Assembly (NCBI GenBank): GCA_023105745.1
Contig: JALGQZ010000004.1
Span: forward strand, 40,438,437 to 40,502,436
Reading direction: 5' to 3'
Length of the DNA: 64,000 nucleotides
Source: Austropuccinia psidii
Taxonomy: Eukaryota > Basidiomycota > Pucciniomycetes > Pucciniales > Sphaerophragmiaceae
Within the stretch, counting starts at the first letter, position 1. Each line of letters starts with the position of its first letter. Of the stretch, positions 12,791-24,048 are shown one piece after another. Made by a program: the position numbers and the translations under genes. Below the pieces are notes generated by a model. It was not told the DNA's origin and searched no databases. It saw nothing but the letters and a program-made list of their open reading frames with translations.

Positions 12791-13728
12791 TCCCAGCCAG
12801 GGAAAAGCCTAAGTGAAGATCATGTTGTGTTCAATGGTCTTCACTGTTTTCCATCCAGAGCACAAATGTGCCTTCTGAATAATGGTGTCAATAATTCTCT
12901 TAAATTCTTTGTTTTTTATTCTCTTTCTGATGTTTTTCACAGCATTCTCATTGATTCTGGTGCTACCAGCTCATTTATTGCAAGGAAGTTTGTTCACAAA
13001 TATTCTTTGACCATCTAAGAACTCCCAGAGAAGATTTATCTTGTTATCTTGGACTCCTATGAGTCCCCTTCCTTATTTTTGTCTCACCATACCAAATATA
13101 TAGTTGAGCTTCCTTCATTCCCAAGATTTTAATGGGACTTTTTAGTTATTGATACTCCCAAGGGAGAAAAACTCATATTGGGCTTTGACTCTCTTAATCA
13201 TTTTCATCCATCAATCAATTGGAGGCAAGGGCTGATCATAAGGACTATCATGATCCTTCAAATTCTTTCAGTAATGATTTTTATTCTTCAAAATCATGTT
13301 CATCTCTGGTTGGTGATTCTAAAAGACCAGCAATTCCATATTCTCTTCATATTTATTCCCTGAATTCCCAGAAATCATTACTTCCCTCTAGAGATGGAGT
13401 ATTCAAAAAGATTCAAGAGGTTGGAGAAGATAATTCTGTATCTTCACTTAATCTCTGCTTTGAGAATATGGACCTTCCCCCTTCATCTTATCATGACTCC
13501 GTGGAGGAAATGTGGGATGCAGAGGAAGAGCCAGAAGACATAGAAACCATGATGAAGGTTGTTCCCTCTGCTTATCACCAGTATTTTGGTGTATTCTTCA
13601 AGGTAAAAGCAGAGAAAAGTCCTCCTCACTGTGCCTGTGATCATCATATTGAGCTGGACGGGTCTTTACCTCCAGTTGGGGTGATCTACTCTTTATCAAA
13701 AGAAGAGTCAGATACACTCAAAGCCTAA
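12791..13728 (+). pseudogene. A1 protease and linker (broken)
   Basis: Encodes an aspartic protease of the retropepsin type with LIDSGATSSFIA around 12950-12990. A stop follows at 13016-13018. The linker up to RT, with DLPPSSYHDSVEEMWD and CDHHIEL, matches A2 at 37328-37700. The GGGAAAAGCC string at the gag/pol junction of A2 is also present near 12800. Confidence 0.75.
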
Positions 13729-14950
13729 ATTTCAGAGAATGTAGAGAAAGGTTTCATCTGGTCAAGCTCCTCTTCAACAGGAGCACCAGTCCTCTTTGGC
13801 AAAAAGAACAATGGTGGCCTCCCTTTGTGTGTTGATTACTGCAAACTCAATGCTGTTACTAGGAAGAACAAGTATCCTGTTCCTCCTATGAATCAGCCTC
13901 TCATCGATTTTAATGGATCTTCTATCTTCTCCAAGATTGATTTGCTTGGTTCATATAAGCTTCTCAGAATCAAGGAGGGTGATTAACACTTGACAGCTTT
14001 AAGAACTAAATATGACAGTTATGAGTATTTGGTTATGCTATTTGGAGTCACAAATGCTCCTGCTTCTTTTAAGAAAATTGTCAATAATATTTTCTATGAT
14101 CTTCTTGATATTGGAATGGTGGTTTATTTGGACAACATTATGCTCTTTTACAAATCTGAGGAAGTACATGTCACTCATGTGTCCACTGTTCTTTCCAGAC
14201 TCAGAGCCAGTAAAATCTTTGCTAAGACCTCCAAGTGCCTATTTCATGTTTCTAGTGTAGAGTATTTAGGTTGTATTGTTTCTTCTGACGGCCTCAATAT
14301 CGATCAAGCAAAAGTAAAGAAAATTCCCAATTGGCTACCTCCAAGAAACGTCAAGGCTCTTCAATAATTCCTTGGCTTTGCCAATTTCTACTTCCATTTA
14401 ATCAAGAATTATTCAAAGAAGGTTAGTTCACTCACCAGTTTCCTCAAGAAAGATTCCTGTTTCCCCCTCAATGAGAAATCTCTTAGTCAGTTTCATCAAC
14501 TTAAAGAGGCCTTCACTACTGCTCCAATCCTTCTCTACCCACCATTGTAGCGACCAATGCATGTGATTATGCCTTGGGTGTTGTACTGAGTTAGAGTTCT
14601 GACTCAGGAAAATATCCCATTGCATTTGATAGCTGCAAGCATATTCCAGAAGAGCTCAACTATGATATTCATGACAAGGAGCTCCTTGGCATATTCTGGG
14701 CTCTCAAGCACTTGAGGGCTTTTCTTCTTTCACTCTCTTCCCCTTTTGAAGTTCTCACCAATCACTCTTCCTTGCAATACTTCATGTCTTCAAAGGTTCT
14801 GACTCGCCGTCAAGCCCGCTGGGCTGAATTCCTTTCTGAATTTCATTTTTCTATCACTTACTTCCCTGGCTGCCTAGCTACTCTTCCGGACACCTTATCA
14901 CGTCAGGAGGACATTTATCTTGAGAGGGGAAGGATTTTATCAGCAAGAAT
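13729..14950 (+). pseudogene. A1 reverse transcriptase and RNase H (broken)
   Basis: RT runs from about 13740 to 14400 in one frame with stops at 13726-13728, 13984-13986 and 14365-14367. Conserved strings include LCVDYCKLNAVTRKN and NAPASF. The catalytic motif at 14125-14136 is YLDN, so the second catalytic Asp is lost. A small deletion near 14540 removes the start of RNase H; the rest is recognisable up to LTRRQARWAEFLSEFHFS and LPDTLSRQED at 14910. Confidence 0.82.
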
Positions 14951-16045
14951 CCAATGAGTCTTCAACAACTCATTAAGAAAGATGAAGTTCAACCCTCAAG
15001 GTTTTTTGCAGTTAAGGTGGATTGCTTTTCAAACTGGATTGAGTCAATTCAGAAGAAATTATGGCAAGACTCTCAATGCAGAAGTATTGTTCAAGAACTG
15101 GGTACAGGTAAATCTGTCCAAGATTATTCTCTTGATTCCTCTTCCCAACTTCTTTTATTAGAAGATTGGGTTGTTGTCCCACATCACTCCACAATTCAGC
15201 TCAGAATTTGTCAAAAGTTTCATGATTCTCCTCTAGCTGGACATTCTGGACAAGAAAAGACTCTCAAACCTGTCAAGCAGTATTTCCACTTGTGCGGCAT
15301 AACTCACTTTATCAAGGATTATGTTTCAACCTGTCAACAGTGTTCAAGAAACAAGAATGTCCACCACAAGAAATTTGGACTCCTCAAACCTCTCAGTTCC
15401 AAATGGTGCTTGGATTTGTCTTTCAATGGACTTTATCACTCAATTTCTACTGTCCAATTCTTTTGATTAAATTCTTTCCATAGTAGACAGATTCTCAAAA
15501 ATGGCGGTTTTTATTCCAAAAATGTCTTCAATAACTTCACTGTATTTGGCCCATTTATTAATCAAGAATATCATTTCAAATCATGGCCTTCCTTAAAGCA
15601 TTGTTAGTGATAGAAGTTCACTTTTTTGTCTTCCTTTTGGACCAATCTTTGTCAGAAGCTCAAGATCTCAAGAGATCTTTCAACTGCTTACCATTCAGAA
15701 ACTGATGGACACGCACAGAGGGTAAATAATATACTATAACAGTACCTTTGGATGTATGTCAGCCATAATCAAGATGATTGGAACACCTGGCTCCCTCTGG
15801 ATGAATTTGCCTACACTAATTTTGGTCACTCTTCAACAAAACAATCACTGGTATTTACTTTTTATGGAAGAGATCCACAATTTGACTCAGCTCACATCAC
15901 TCAAGATACTCCTTCTGGAAATTTATCAACAAAAATCTAATCAGTACAGCAAGATTTCAAGAGAGAACTTAAAGCTGCCATAAACAGGTTTAAGGGGTAT
16001 GCAGATAAAAGTAGAGCAAGTCCACCTGTTTTCAATCCTGGTGAC
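14951..16045 (+). pseudogene. A1 integrase (broken)
   Basis: 14954-15466 holds the zinc-binding part: HDSPLAGHSGQEKT with both histidines and CQQC with both cysteines. The catalytic core is frame-shifted; 15480-15990 retains SDR-like and HSETDG-like strings and WNTWLPLDEFAY. It is non-functional. The segment matches A2 at 36121-35091 plus 33061-33000. Confidence 0.78.
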
Positions 16046-16489
16046 ATGGTATGGCTTTCTTCCAAGAATATCAAATCAACTAGACCCACAAAAAAACTGT
16101 CTGAAAGATGGCTGGGTCCTTTTCCAATCTTGAGGAAATTCAGTACTCATTCTTACCACCTCAAGCTTCCATCTCAATGGAAATACATCCACCCAGGTTT
16201 CCACATTTCCCTCCTTGAACCAGTCAAGACATCAACAATCCCAAATTGGCATCAAGAGCCTCCTCCTCCAATCATCATGAAAGAAAAAGAGGAATGGGAA
16301 GTCTCTGAAATTTTGGATTCCAAGATCAAGGGAGGAAAATTATGATATTTGGTGGAATGGAAAGGTTTTAGTCAAGACCCAGAGAGATAAACTTGGGAAC
16401 CAACCAAAAACCTCAGGAATCTACCTGAACTTATCAAGGACTTCTATTCTTTATATCCTGACAAGTCAGTATTCAATTCTTCAAGAGAT
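16046..16489 (+). pseudogene. A1 integrase tail and chromodomain (two stops)
   Basis: 16046-16345 matches the A2 tail (MVWLSSKNIKSTRPTKKLSE and RWLGPF). The chromodomain follows (YLVEWKGF at about 16346-16372) but is cut by TGA at 16343-16345 and TAA at 16387-16389. Chromodomains of this position guide integration to heterochromatin in known chromoviruses. Confidence 0.8.
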
Positions 16490-16531
16490 TGATTATTTTA
16501 TGGTGCTTGGTGGGGAGAGAAATTACCAAAG

Positions 16532-16635
16532 GTAAGTCCCACTCCTAGTATCCACCTTTAGAGGTATTCTACCCCTTCTTGTTGTAAAAATCACCTTGGC
16601 CACTCTGTGAGCACTTGTCAAATTTCTTGACACAG
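16532..16635 (+). other. intron-like GT-AG unit 1 in A1 3' UTR
   Basis: Begins with the consensus donor GTAAGT, about 40 nt after the pol stop, and ends GACACAG after 104 nt. It contains TCACCTTGGCCACTCTGTGAGC. A second similar unit lies at 16801-16903 and two more lie in the same place of A2. Splicing is inferred only. Confidence 0.45.
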
Positions 16636-16800
16636 GACTCTGGCCAAGCTTGCAACATCAATTTCAATCCTTATGAACCTTTCCACTTGGGAAAATGAAC
16701 CATTCACTATTCTTTTCACTTTTCAAGTTCTTTCATTTTAAATTAAGTCCTTCAGAAATTTCTATTTTTATGGCACTGGCAGGAGTGGTAACTACCAAAA

Positions 16801-16903
16801 GTAAGTTCCTATCCTGGTGTGCACTTCCCTGGGTGGTCTAAAATATTTCAAAACATCACCTTGGCCACTCTGTCAACACCTGGGATCATATCTTGTTCTC
16901 CAG
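16801..16903 (+). other. intron-like GT-AG unit 2 in A1 3' UTR
   Basis: GTAAGTTCCTATCCTGG to GTTCTCCAG, 103 nt, with the internal TCACCTTGGCCACTCTGT shared with unit 1. The sequence before the donor (TATGGCACTGGCAGG...ACCAAAA) repeats the one before unit 1, so the whole segment is a tandem duplication. Confidence 0.45.
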
Positions 16904-17271
16904 GTCCTTGGCCAATTCAAATCAGCTGTCCACTTCTGGGATCAAGATTTGAATTCCCCTCAAGATTTCATTTCCTTTTATCTTCTTTTCTTATTTTCCT
17001 TTTATGGTCCTTTATCTTCCTTTATTTATACTTTTTCAAAAAACGTTCTTTCTTATAATATTAATTCCAAGATATTTAAGTCAACTCAATTATTCAAAAC
17101 TTCCAAAGCCAAATGTCATAAGAAGACCAAATCATCCTCACATCATATGCCAACGTCGTACCAGTCATAAGATTTCTTTCAAGATTCAATACCTCTGAGA
17201 TCCCTACATCCAATCCTTCTCAGCAGCCTCAACAGGCTTTTACCTTGATTTGATGCTCAGGAGCTCACCAT
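16904..17271 (+). other. A1 3' UTR, remainder
   Basis: Non-coding DNA between the second GT-AG unit and the polypurine tract. Short open frames here lack any family resemblance. Confidence 0.5.
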
Positions 17272-17286
17272 TTAAGGTGGGGGTAG
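17272..17286 (+). promoter_or_regulatory. A1 polypurine tract
   Basis: TTAAGGTGGGGGTAG lies directly before the TGTCACAACC start of the 3' LTR. This is the expected primer site for plus-strand DNA synthesis and fixes the LTR boundary. Confidence 0.75.
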
Positions 17287-18956
17287 TGTCACAACCATGT
17301 GTAATCACCCCCCAGTGGGGTTTGTGGCAAATACAGCCTGACCTCATTTCATGGAAAATTAGCCATGTCATCAGTTTTATTGCCAATTGGACCATTTTGG
17401 TGTTTCATGGCCTTTGGGCCATATAAAATTTTACTGGCCACTTATGGCCTCAGGCCATCTCCTGCAACCATTACCAATTCTCCACCTCACTAACACCCCA
17501 GGCTAATACCTTTGTTTTGAGCCTGGGGGTCAATCTGGTCTTCCAGGGGCTTCTGGAGGCTTTATCAATCACCAAGCCTTTGGCCTAACCCCTTTTATTA
17601 TGGGGTCTAAGGCCTAAATCACCTTTTTGGTACATTGAGGCCCCCTATTGCCTCTATGTTCCACAGGCCATAATCCACAGCCCATGGTCCATGGGACCCC
17701 TAGGCCCCTTTTGGCCTAACTCCAATGAAGGAAAAAGGGGAAAGGGGAGCATTCCACCATCCCCCAAGGCCAGGTGGGTCCCAAACCACAAGTGGGCCCA
17801 CCTGAGCCAATTTTGGCCCCAATCTCAACAATCCCAAAAATGACCAAAAGGACCTCAGGACCCAAAATTGGCCAAGAACCACATTTTGGAACTTTCAACC
17901 CTGGGACTATGGAAACCACCAGAGGCCACCAGCTCATGTCCAGAAAGGCTTCCTCTCAACTCGAGGGAAGACCCCTCCTTCACTAATGTGCCCCGTATCA
18001 AAAGATTCAGGCATGGTGCATATATGGTGTAATATACCATTATGTACCATTTTTGCTCAGAAATTCAATGGTGATGTTTTCAGGACTAAATTATGTTTTT
18101 TGAAATCCAGTCCCCAAAGACATCACCCATTTCAAAGGAAACCCTTTTCAGTCATTCAGTCTTGCAATCCCTGGCGGCTACCGGAAGACCATTTGAGGAC
18201 CTCAACCACCTGGCCCTGAAGGAGTTGGGTTGTATTTTATTTTCAGGACTATTTCAAGGGTAATTTAAAGAGTGTATCAATAATGAAATCAGTTGTTAAG
18301 GCAGAAAGTACTTGAGTATTCTTTGGACAGCTCAATTGGTCAATACAGGCTGTATACAAGCAAGCTGTATGGCCTTAGACCCTTTAGACCAATTCATATT
18401 CCACCATGGGAATTCAGTCACACATTTCAATTCTCAAGATGGCTAGATCTGTATTGACCCAAAAAAGTCAATACAGCTTGGTGATCAACCCTCCAGGATC
18501 AGTCTTCAACCTTCCACATTTACTGGCTACCTTTTCTTTCCTGTGGACTTTTTCCCCAGTCAATTAATATATTGGATTTAATTTTATCTTTATATTTTAT
18601 TTTCATTTATTAAATTAAATACTGATAATCTTAAATCAGTCATTTGCACCTTTTCTTCTTTGCCTGTCAGTGGATATTGGTGGTCATATCCTTTACTAAT
18701 TCCATTGTTCTTTCTTGCAAGTTGAAACAGTGAATTGAGGATTAATTTGGTTGGCTCTTTGGCTTTTGGATTTCTTTTATTATCTTTGGCCATTGGCTTC
18801 CTTCTTCTTTTATCTTTGGCATAGTTGTCCCTACTCTTATTCTTCCCTAAAGAAATATAATCATTGTTGTTTCTTTTTCTTTTTGGAGCCCTCCAAGTGA
18901 GTTCTTGATTCCTGAGTGCGAGGCCACTCTTTTTTTCCATTAGAGCCCCTGTGAGA
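17287..18956 (+). repeat. A1 3' LTR (LTR-A, about 1.67 kb)
   Basis: Starts TGTCACAACCATGTG and ends GCCCCTGTGAGA, where related LTRs end GTGACA. The first 650 bp are rich in GGCC. A TATA-like TATAAAA lies at 17422-17428. The right half matches 8100-8956 in reverse. There is no coding sequence. Confidence 0.8.
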
Positions 18957-19182
18957 GGAGAATTGGCCAAGGAGGCTAATGACTGCAGAATATGGTCTGA
19001 GGCCATAATTGATTTTTGGGCCATGAGTGGCCAGTGAAAGTGGATACGGCCCAAAGGCCATTAAACACTAACAAGGATAAATTGGACATAAAAATGATGG
19101 TATGGCCAATTGGCCATGGATTGGTGTCAGGCTAGATTTGCTGTAACCCCAATTGGAAAGGTTATTACACATGGTTGTGACA
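18957..19182 (-). repeat. inverted LTR-A 5' fragment
   Basis: Read on the minus strand from 19182, it starts TGTCACAACCATGTGTAAT and follows the first 226 bp of LTR-A down to CCAATTCTCC. It abuts the end of the A1 3' LTR in opposite orientation. With 8100-8956 and 10394-10649 it makes up the minus-strand LTR-A inserted in D, with A1 lodged inside it. Confidence 0.75.
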
Positions 19183-20040
19183 ATTTTTAATGTCTCATGG
19201 ATTCTGGTTATCAGATACCTGTCAGGCATATCATAGGTATTTAGAGCTCTAAATTCCCCTACCATCCTTGATTTTCCATTATGCCAAGTTGTAATAACAG
19301 GTGTAGTGACTTCCCCTTATGCATTATGTCCTACTTTTCTTAGTACTCCTAGGTTCACAAAATATTTAATATGGAATTCCAAGGATTCTCTAGCTCTTGG
19401 GGTAGCTGGGTAAGCTGGTCTTCTTAGAAGGGGTGGATAAGGCCTTTCCACATTAAGAATAATATCTACCTCATGTCCAATGATAGCACCTAGTGTTTTT
19501 TGTCAGTTTCAAACACATTTTTTTATTTAAATAAGAGATCAATAAATTTTTCTTTCATTTTTTCTGTTAATTCTTGATTGAATTCTGCCTCTATCAGTTG
19601 TTTGCCTATGTATAAATGCCTTTCTGGGATTGTCTCTTGATTTTTGTAACAGTAATTTGTTTTTGTTGTTTAATAAACCAAATTTCCGTCTTTTGTTGTC
19701 TTTTATAGTAAAATATCCATCCTTTTTGGTCAGAATTATCTATACCATAAAATGACAAGTAATAGTTTCCAAGTATGAAATGGTTACTAGTACAGTTTTC
19801 CATTACTACAAACTCTACTTTAGCTCTTATCTATTGGTAAGGTTGATAAAAAATTAGTGTCAAGTCAATTACTACAAGGGTCTCCATGCTTTCACTTGCA
19901 CTACAAAATTTAACCCCTTTTATTGTTATGAGTTTTTCATCAAAATCTGCTATAATTGTTTGTAAATAACCTTTACCAACACAGGTACAGTATGCTCCAG
20001 TGTCCAGGTTTTCTTTTTCCTCTTGTTTATCTACCATAAC
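19183..20040 (-). pseudogene. D protease and N-terminal reverse transcriptase (broken)
   Basis: The protease stretch at 19831-20037 carries DTGAYCTCVGKGYL with the canonical D-T-G. The segment 19606-19803 matches the protease end and linker (MENCTSNHFILGN). RT begins near 19440 and reaches MVGEFRALNTYDMPDRY and HETLKI before the LTR-A boundary at 19183. The protein continues at 8099. Confidence 0.8.
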
Positions 20041-20989
20041 AATACTTATACTTGATTTCCCAGCTGTATATCACATTCTTTTTTCATGTTTGGCTATATA
20101 AAGTTTGGAATCTTGTATATTTGTGAGGCTTGTATCTCATGGTCCAACTTGTGGTAAGTTTGAATTTACATCTAGTACTTCATATGTTAAGTCAATATTA
20201 TTAATTTGTGCATTAATTATATTTATTTAATCAATTTCAGAAGTTTCTGCCTCTTCAGTGTCTTTTGCAGAGTGAGATTAATCTTATTTATCATTGTGGT
20301 CTTCTGTTTCCACAATCTCATTGATTTTTGCCTTTTTGAGGCAGTTATTGGGTAAGTGTCCAATACCACCAAATTTATGGCATTTTATTTGCTAATTAGT
20401 GTTTGTTATATTGTAATTGAAAGGTTCTCTTGGTTTATCTTTCTTGATAATAGATTTTTTTGACTCTTAATATCCAACTTTTTCCCTGTTCTTCCACTTT
20501 TTGTCCTTGTCACTATATCCTCTAGTGCATTAATGCACTCTTGTGTGGATCATGGCTCTATGCATTTGCTTCTCAGGGTATGTTCTAGCTATCCTCTAGA
20601 TTTTTCAAGTATTTTCATATGCACAATCTTGTGTGAAATTTCTGGATAAAGTGTATTTGATCTTTCAAACTGCTTTAAGACCCAAGTTAGCGGTCTTTCC
20701 TTATCTGGGTCAAAGAAGGAATTTTCAAATGCATTTTCTATTTTGTATCTCAAGGCATAAATCTTCACTTGATGATTATTTCATTTTTCCACCAAGACCA
20801 AGTATTTCTTCCATTTGTTTGTGCTATGCCATAATGCTATCTTTTTCAGATTTTTCAACTAATGAATGTAATCTTGAAGTGACTAATTCATCTTGTATGG
20901 CATAATCCTCTTCAAAATTTCAGTTGTTTTAATAAATGAAATATGGTCAGCTTCACCTTCACCTGTGAATACTGGCCATTCTTTCAGTT
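20041..20989 (-). pseudogene. D gag: capsid and zinc knuckle (broken)
   Basis: Matches the E1 capsid region around [13 protein letters not shown] (here near 20940-20985). The zinc knuckle at about 20340-20390 reads CHKFGGIGHLPNNC: the second cysteine has become Phe. Stops interrupt the frame. It lies between the tandem gag repeats and the protease, as expected. Confidence 0.7.
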
Positions 20990-23309
20990 GAGGTGCTTCC
21001 TTCATTAAGAACTTATTTTTTTCTTGATGTATTAAGTCTGTTATGAAGGGATTTGTCATTTTCTCTTTTGGCTTGACAGGACTTCTTATGTGAGAAGATG
21101 GGGTTTATAACTTTGGCATATTTGAGTGAACCTCATTCATTTTATCCATTTTCTCAGTAATAAGTCATATTTCAATTTGAATGTCATATTTAACATTCAT
21201 TCTTGCTTCATAAACTTTTTTTACATGGTCTAGAAGTAATTTTTGATGTGATCAAGTCTGTTCTTCAAATAGTTCACCAGAAATACTTAGTTTATATAGT
21301 TTTTCAGTCATATTGTCAGTACCCATGTCATAATTCATTGTTGAAGTCTTTCCTTTGATATCTCTTATGTATTTATACAGTTCATCTTTTCCTTGTATTA
21401 GTTTATTAGCATTGTCAATTAAGGCTTTTGGTTTATTATTTTCAACCAGGAATTTAATTCTGTCTTTTTATTTTTCATTTTGTACCACAATTTGTGTTTA
21501 AGATAATAAACTACTATTTATTTCTTGTAAAGATAATAAACTATATTTCATTTTGGTTAACATATTTGAAACATCAGGAGAAAAAGTTATTCCTTTGGGA
21601 AATGGGGTTGTATCATTCTTTGTGCCTCTTTTTCCTTGAATTCCATCAAGGTTCTGGCCATGTTGAAGACATTTTCCATGGCATCCTTTTTGAATTCTTG
21701 GAATCCTGTAGCTTGGGGAATATGGCTTCCTCCAGTTATTTTTTTTGTTCTTCCCTTTTTGGGGGGTTGGGATGATTCCTTCATTAAGACTTGATTGTTG
21801 TCTTGATGGCTTAAGTCTGTTATCAAGGGATTGCCATTTCTTCTTTCTGATTAACAGGACTTATTTAAGAAAATGGGGTTGATAACTTTGGTCATTAATT
21901 TATCCATTTTCTCAGTAATAAGTCTTATTTCACTTTTGATGTCATATTAAAGATTCATTATTGCTTCATCACCTTTTTATACATGGTCTGGAAGTAATTT
22001 TTTGTATGATGAAGTCTTTTCTTCAAAAATTTCAACAAAAATACTTAATTTATTTAAGGATTCAGTCAGATTTCGAATAAAAATGGCATAGTTGATTGTC
22101 AATGCCTTTCATTTGATATCTCCTATGTATTGATACAGTTCTTGTTGTCCTTGTGCTAAATTTAGTGTATTTTGAATTAAGACTTTTGGTTTGTTATTTC
22201 AAACAATAAGCTTAATGCTCTCTATTTATTATTTGTTCTGTACAACAATTTTTGTTCAAGATAATAAGATACTATTTATTTCTTGTAATGATAATAAATT
22301 ATTTTTAATTTCTGTTAAAGTATTCAACACATCAGGAGAAAGAGCTCTTACTTTTGAAAATTGGGTTGTCTCATTCTTTGTTCCTCTTTTTCCTGGAACT
22401 CAATCATTTTTCTAACCATGTTGAAGACATTTTCCAGGGAATCCTGTAACATAGGGAATATGGTTTCCTCTGGTTCCTTTTCTTTTTCTTCTTCCCTTCT
22501 TGGGGGGTTGGGGTGCTTCCTTAATTAAGACTTGATTGTTGTCTTGATGGCCCATGTGTGTTATGAAGGGATTTTTCATTTAATCTTCTGGCTTAACAGG
22601 ACTGCTTGTGTGAGAAAATAAGGTTAAAGGCTTTGACATATTTGAGCTAGCCTCGTTTATTTTATCCATTTTCTCAGTAATAAGTCTTATTTCTTTTTTG
22701 AATGTCATCTTTAAGATTGATTCTTGCTTCATGACTCTTCTCCATGTTCTAGAAGTGATTTTGGGTGTTATGAAGTTTTTTCTTCAAATATTTCAACAGA
22801 AATACTTAATTTATTAAATTGTTCTTTCATATTGTCAATACTCAAATAATAATTGGTTGGAAAAGGCTTTTATTTGATCTCTCTTATGTCTTTATACAGT
22901 CCTTTTTTCCTTGTATTAATTTTTTAGTATTGTAAATTAAGACTTTTGCTTTATTATTTTCAACCATAAATTTAATGCTGTGTATTTCTTTTTTACTTCT
23001 TACAAAAACTGTTGTCAAAGATAAGAAGCTACTATTTCTTTCTCATAGACATCACGACCAATTTTTAATGTCTTTTAGAGGTAATATACAGTTTTTAATG
23101 TGTTTGAAAGTATTGAAAACATCCAGAGACAAAGTTATTTCTTGGGGAAATGGGGTTTCCTTATTCTTTGTTCCTTTTTGTTCTTGAATTCCATTAAATT
23201 TCTGGCCATGATAAAGAAATTTTCCATGGAATAATTTTGAATTCTTGTGATCCTAAAACTTAGGACATATGGTTGTCTCCAGTTCTTTTTCTTGTTTGTC
23301 TTCCTTTCT
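20990..23309 (-). repeat. three tandem copies of a gag segment in D
   Basis: Units at about 23309-22505, 22504-21772 and 21771-20990 (805, 733 and 782 bp) share the same order of landmarks: a GGGG.GGTTGG boundary, a helix-like stretch (MENFF / LENVF / MENVF then MAR or MVR), an AT-rich coiled-coil-like part, and TTATCCATTTTCTCAGTAAT. The units differ from each other, so the triplication is old. E1 has a single copy of this part. Confidence 0.75.
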
Positions 23310-23581
23310 TGGGGAGGTTGACTGGCTTGGGGCTTGCAGGTAGAAGCTACTGGGGCTTCTTCCTTTCTCACCTCCCTCTTTTTGTTGTGCGTGTCTTTTA
23401 TATTTCTCATTTGAGGTTTTGATGATAGTGGATTCCATCCATTGGGGTATTCCACTATCTCCTCCTCTTTGAGGAGCTTTCTCATGATGTGCCAAGAATG
23501 CATCACTCCTTGGTGGATTTGTGGAAACATTTTCAAATATTTTTCTTTGTACACTTTGCAATAATGCTTGTAATTGCTCAT
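23135..23581 (-). pseudogene. D alpha frame: small Gag-like protein
   Basis: An ATG at 23581 opens a frame of about 148 codons. It matches the E1 alpha frame at NGWNPL (E1 NGWHTL), at APVAS and at the C-terminal helix ending in lysine before the stop. The ATG follows two nucleotides after the stop of an upstream frame (TGA-C-ATG at 23585-23579). The overlapping frame at 23253-23561 stands in the -1 register, as in E1, C1 and F. The function is unknown; the position suggests an N-terminal Gag domain. Confidence 0.6.
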
Positions 23582-23582
23582 G

Positions 23583-23815
23583 TCAATGTCTATCTGACAC
23601 CTCTGAACATGAGTTGTATCTGTTGGAATTACTCATACTTAGTTCCAACTCTGCCTCAGATATCAGGCATATCTGGGACTTGGATTTGACATATGGCACT
23701 TCCTTGTTTGGATTATGTTCCACTGGGGATTTTGACCTTTGTACTCCCTTTTGAGGGATCAATTCTACTTCTGAGTCCAGCTCCATCTGATTGGATGGCT
23801 TATTGGTATCATCTT
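23583..23815 (-). pseudogene. D gag 5' exon (frame beta)
   Basis: Starts after a candidate intron and encodes MELDSEVELIPQKG at 23786, a string also found in F at 51955. It ends at a TGA directly before the alpha ATG. No known domain. Confidence 0.5.
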
Positions 23816-23898
23816 CTAGGATTCATATTAGATAAAATAATAAAAGATTTTAGAAAGATAAAAATTCTTGTCATAGAAATTTTAAGAGAGGTACCCAC
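23816..23898 (-). other. candidate intron in D gag leader (83 nt)
   Basis: Donor GTGGGT follows CAGGACTCTGAAG and acceptor CCTAG precedes AAGATGATACC. F has an intron at the corresponding place after CAGGACTCTGAAG (51837-51927). The exon sequences on both sides align between D and F while the inside does not, which is what an intron predicts. Confidence 0.55.
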
Positions 23899-24048
23899 CT
23901 TCAGAGTCCTGAACAGTGGGTCCTGGAAAAACTAATTCCTTAGATTTTCTTTTCTTATTGAAAGCTGGTGTTGGAGAACTATGACAATCGTAATCCACTA
24001 ATCTTTTGACAGTGGCCTGGGTTTCCTCTATTTGGTTGTCTTCAAGCA
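23899..24048 (-). other. D coding-like leader exon (LEDN exon)
   Basis: Begins after TCCTTTTAG and encodes a stretch with VLEDN and SSPTP...VFPGPTVQDSE. F has VLADN and SSPTP...VFPGPTIQDSE at 51687-51836; E1 and C1 have shorter relatives. The exon carries no ATG in D. Confidence 0.55.

Larger units (their letters stand above)
10774..18956 (+). mobile_element. A1: decayed chromovirus (Ty3/gypsy with chromodomain)
   Basis: Order on the plus strand: leader, gag, protease, RT, RNase H, integrase, chromodomain, 3' UTR, polypurine tract and 3' LTR-A. It is a relative of A2 on the opposite strand. The 5' LTR is lost, the gag start codon is ATT in place of ATG, the RT active site is YLDN in place of YLDD, and more than ten stops or frame changes break the coding region. 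It sits inside the LTR-A that interrupts D. Confidence 0.85.
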
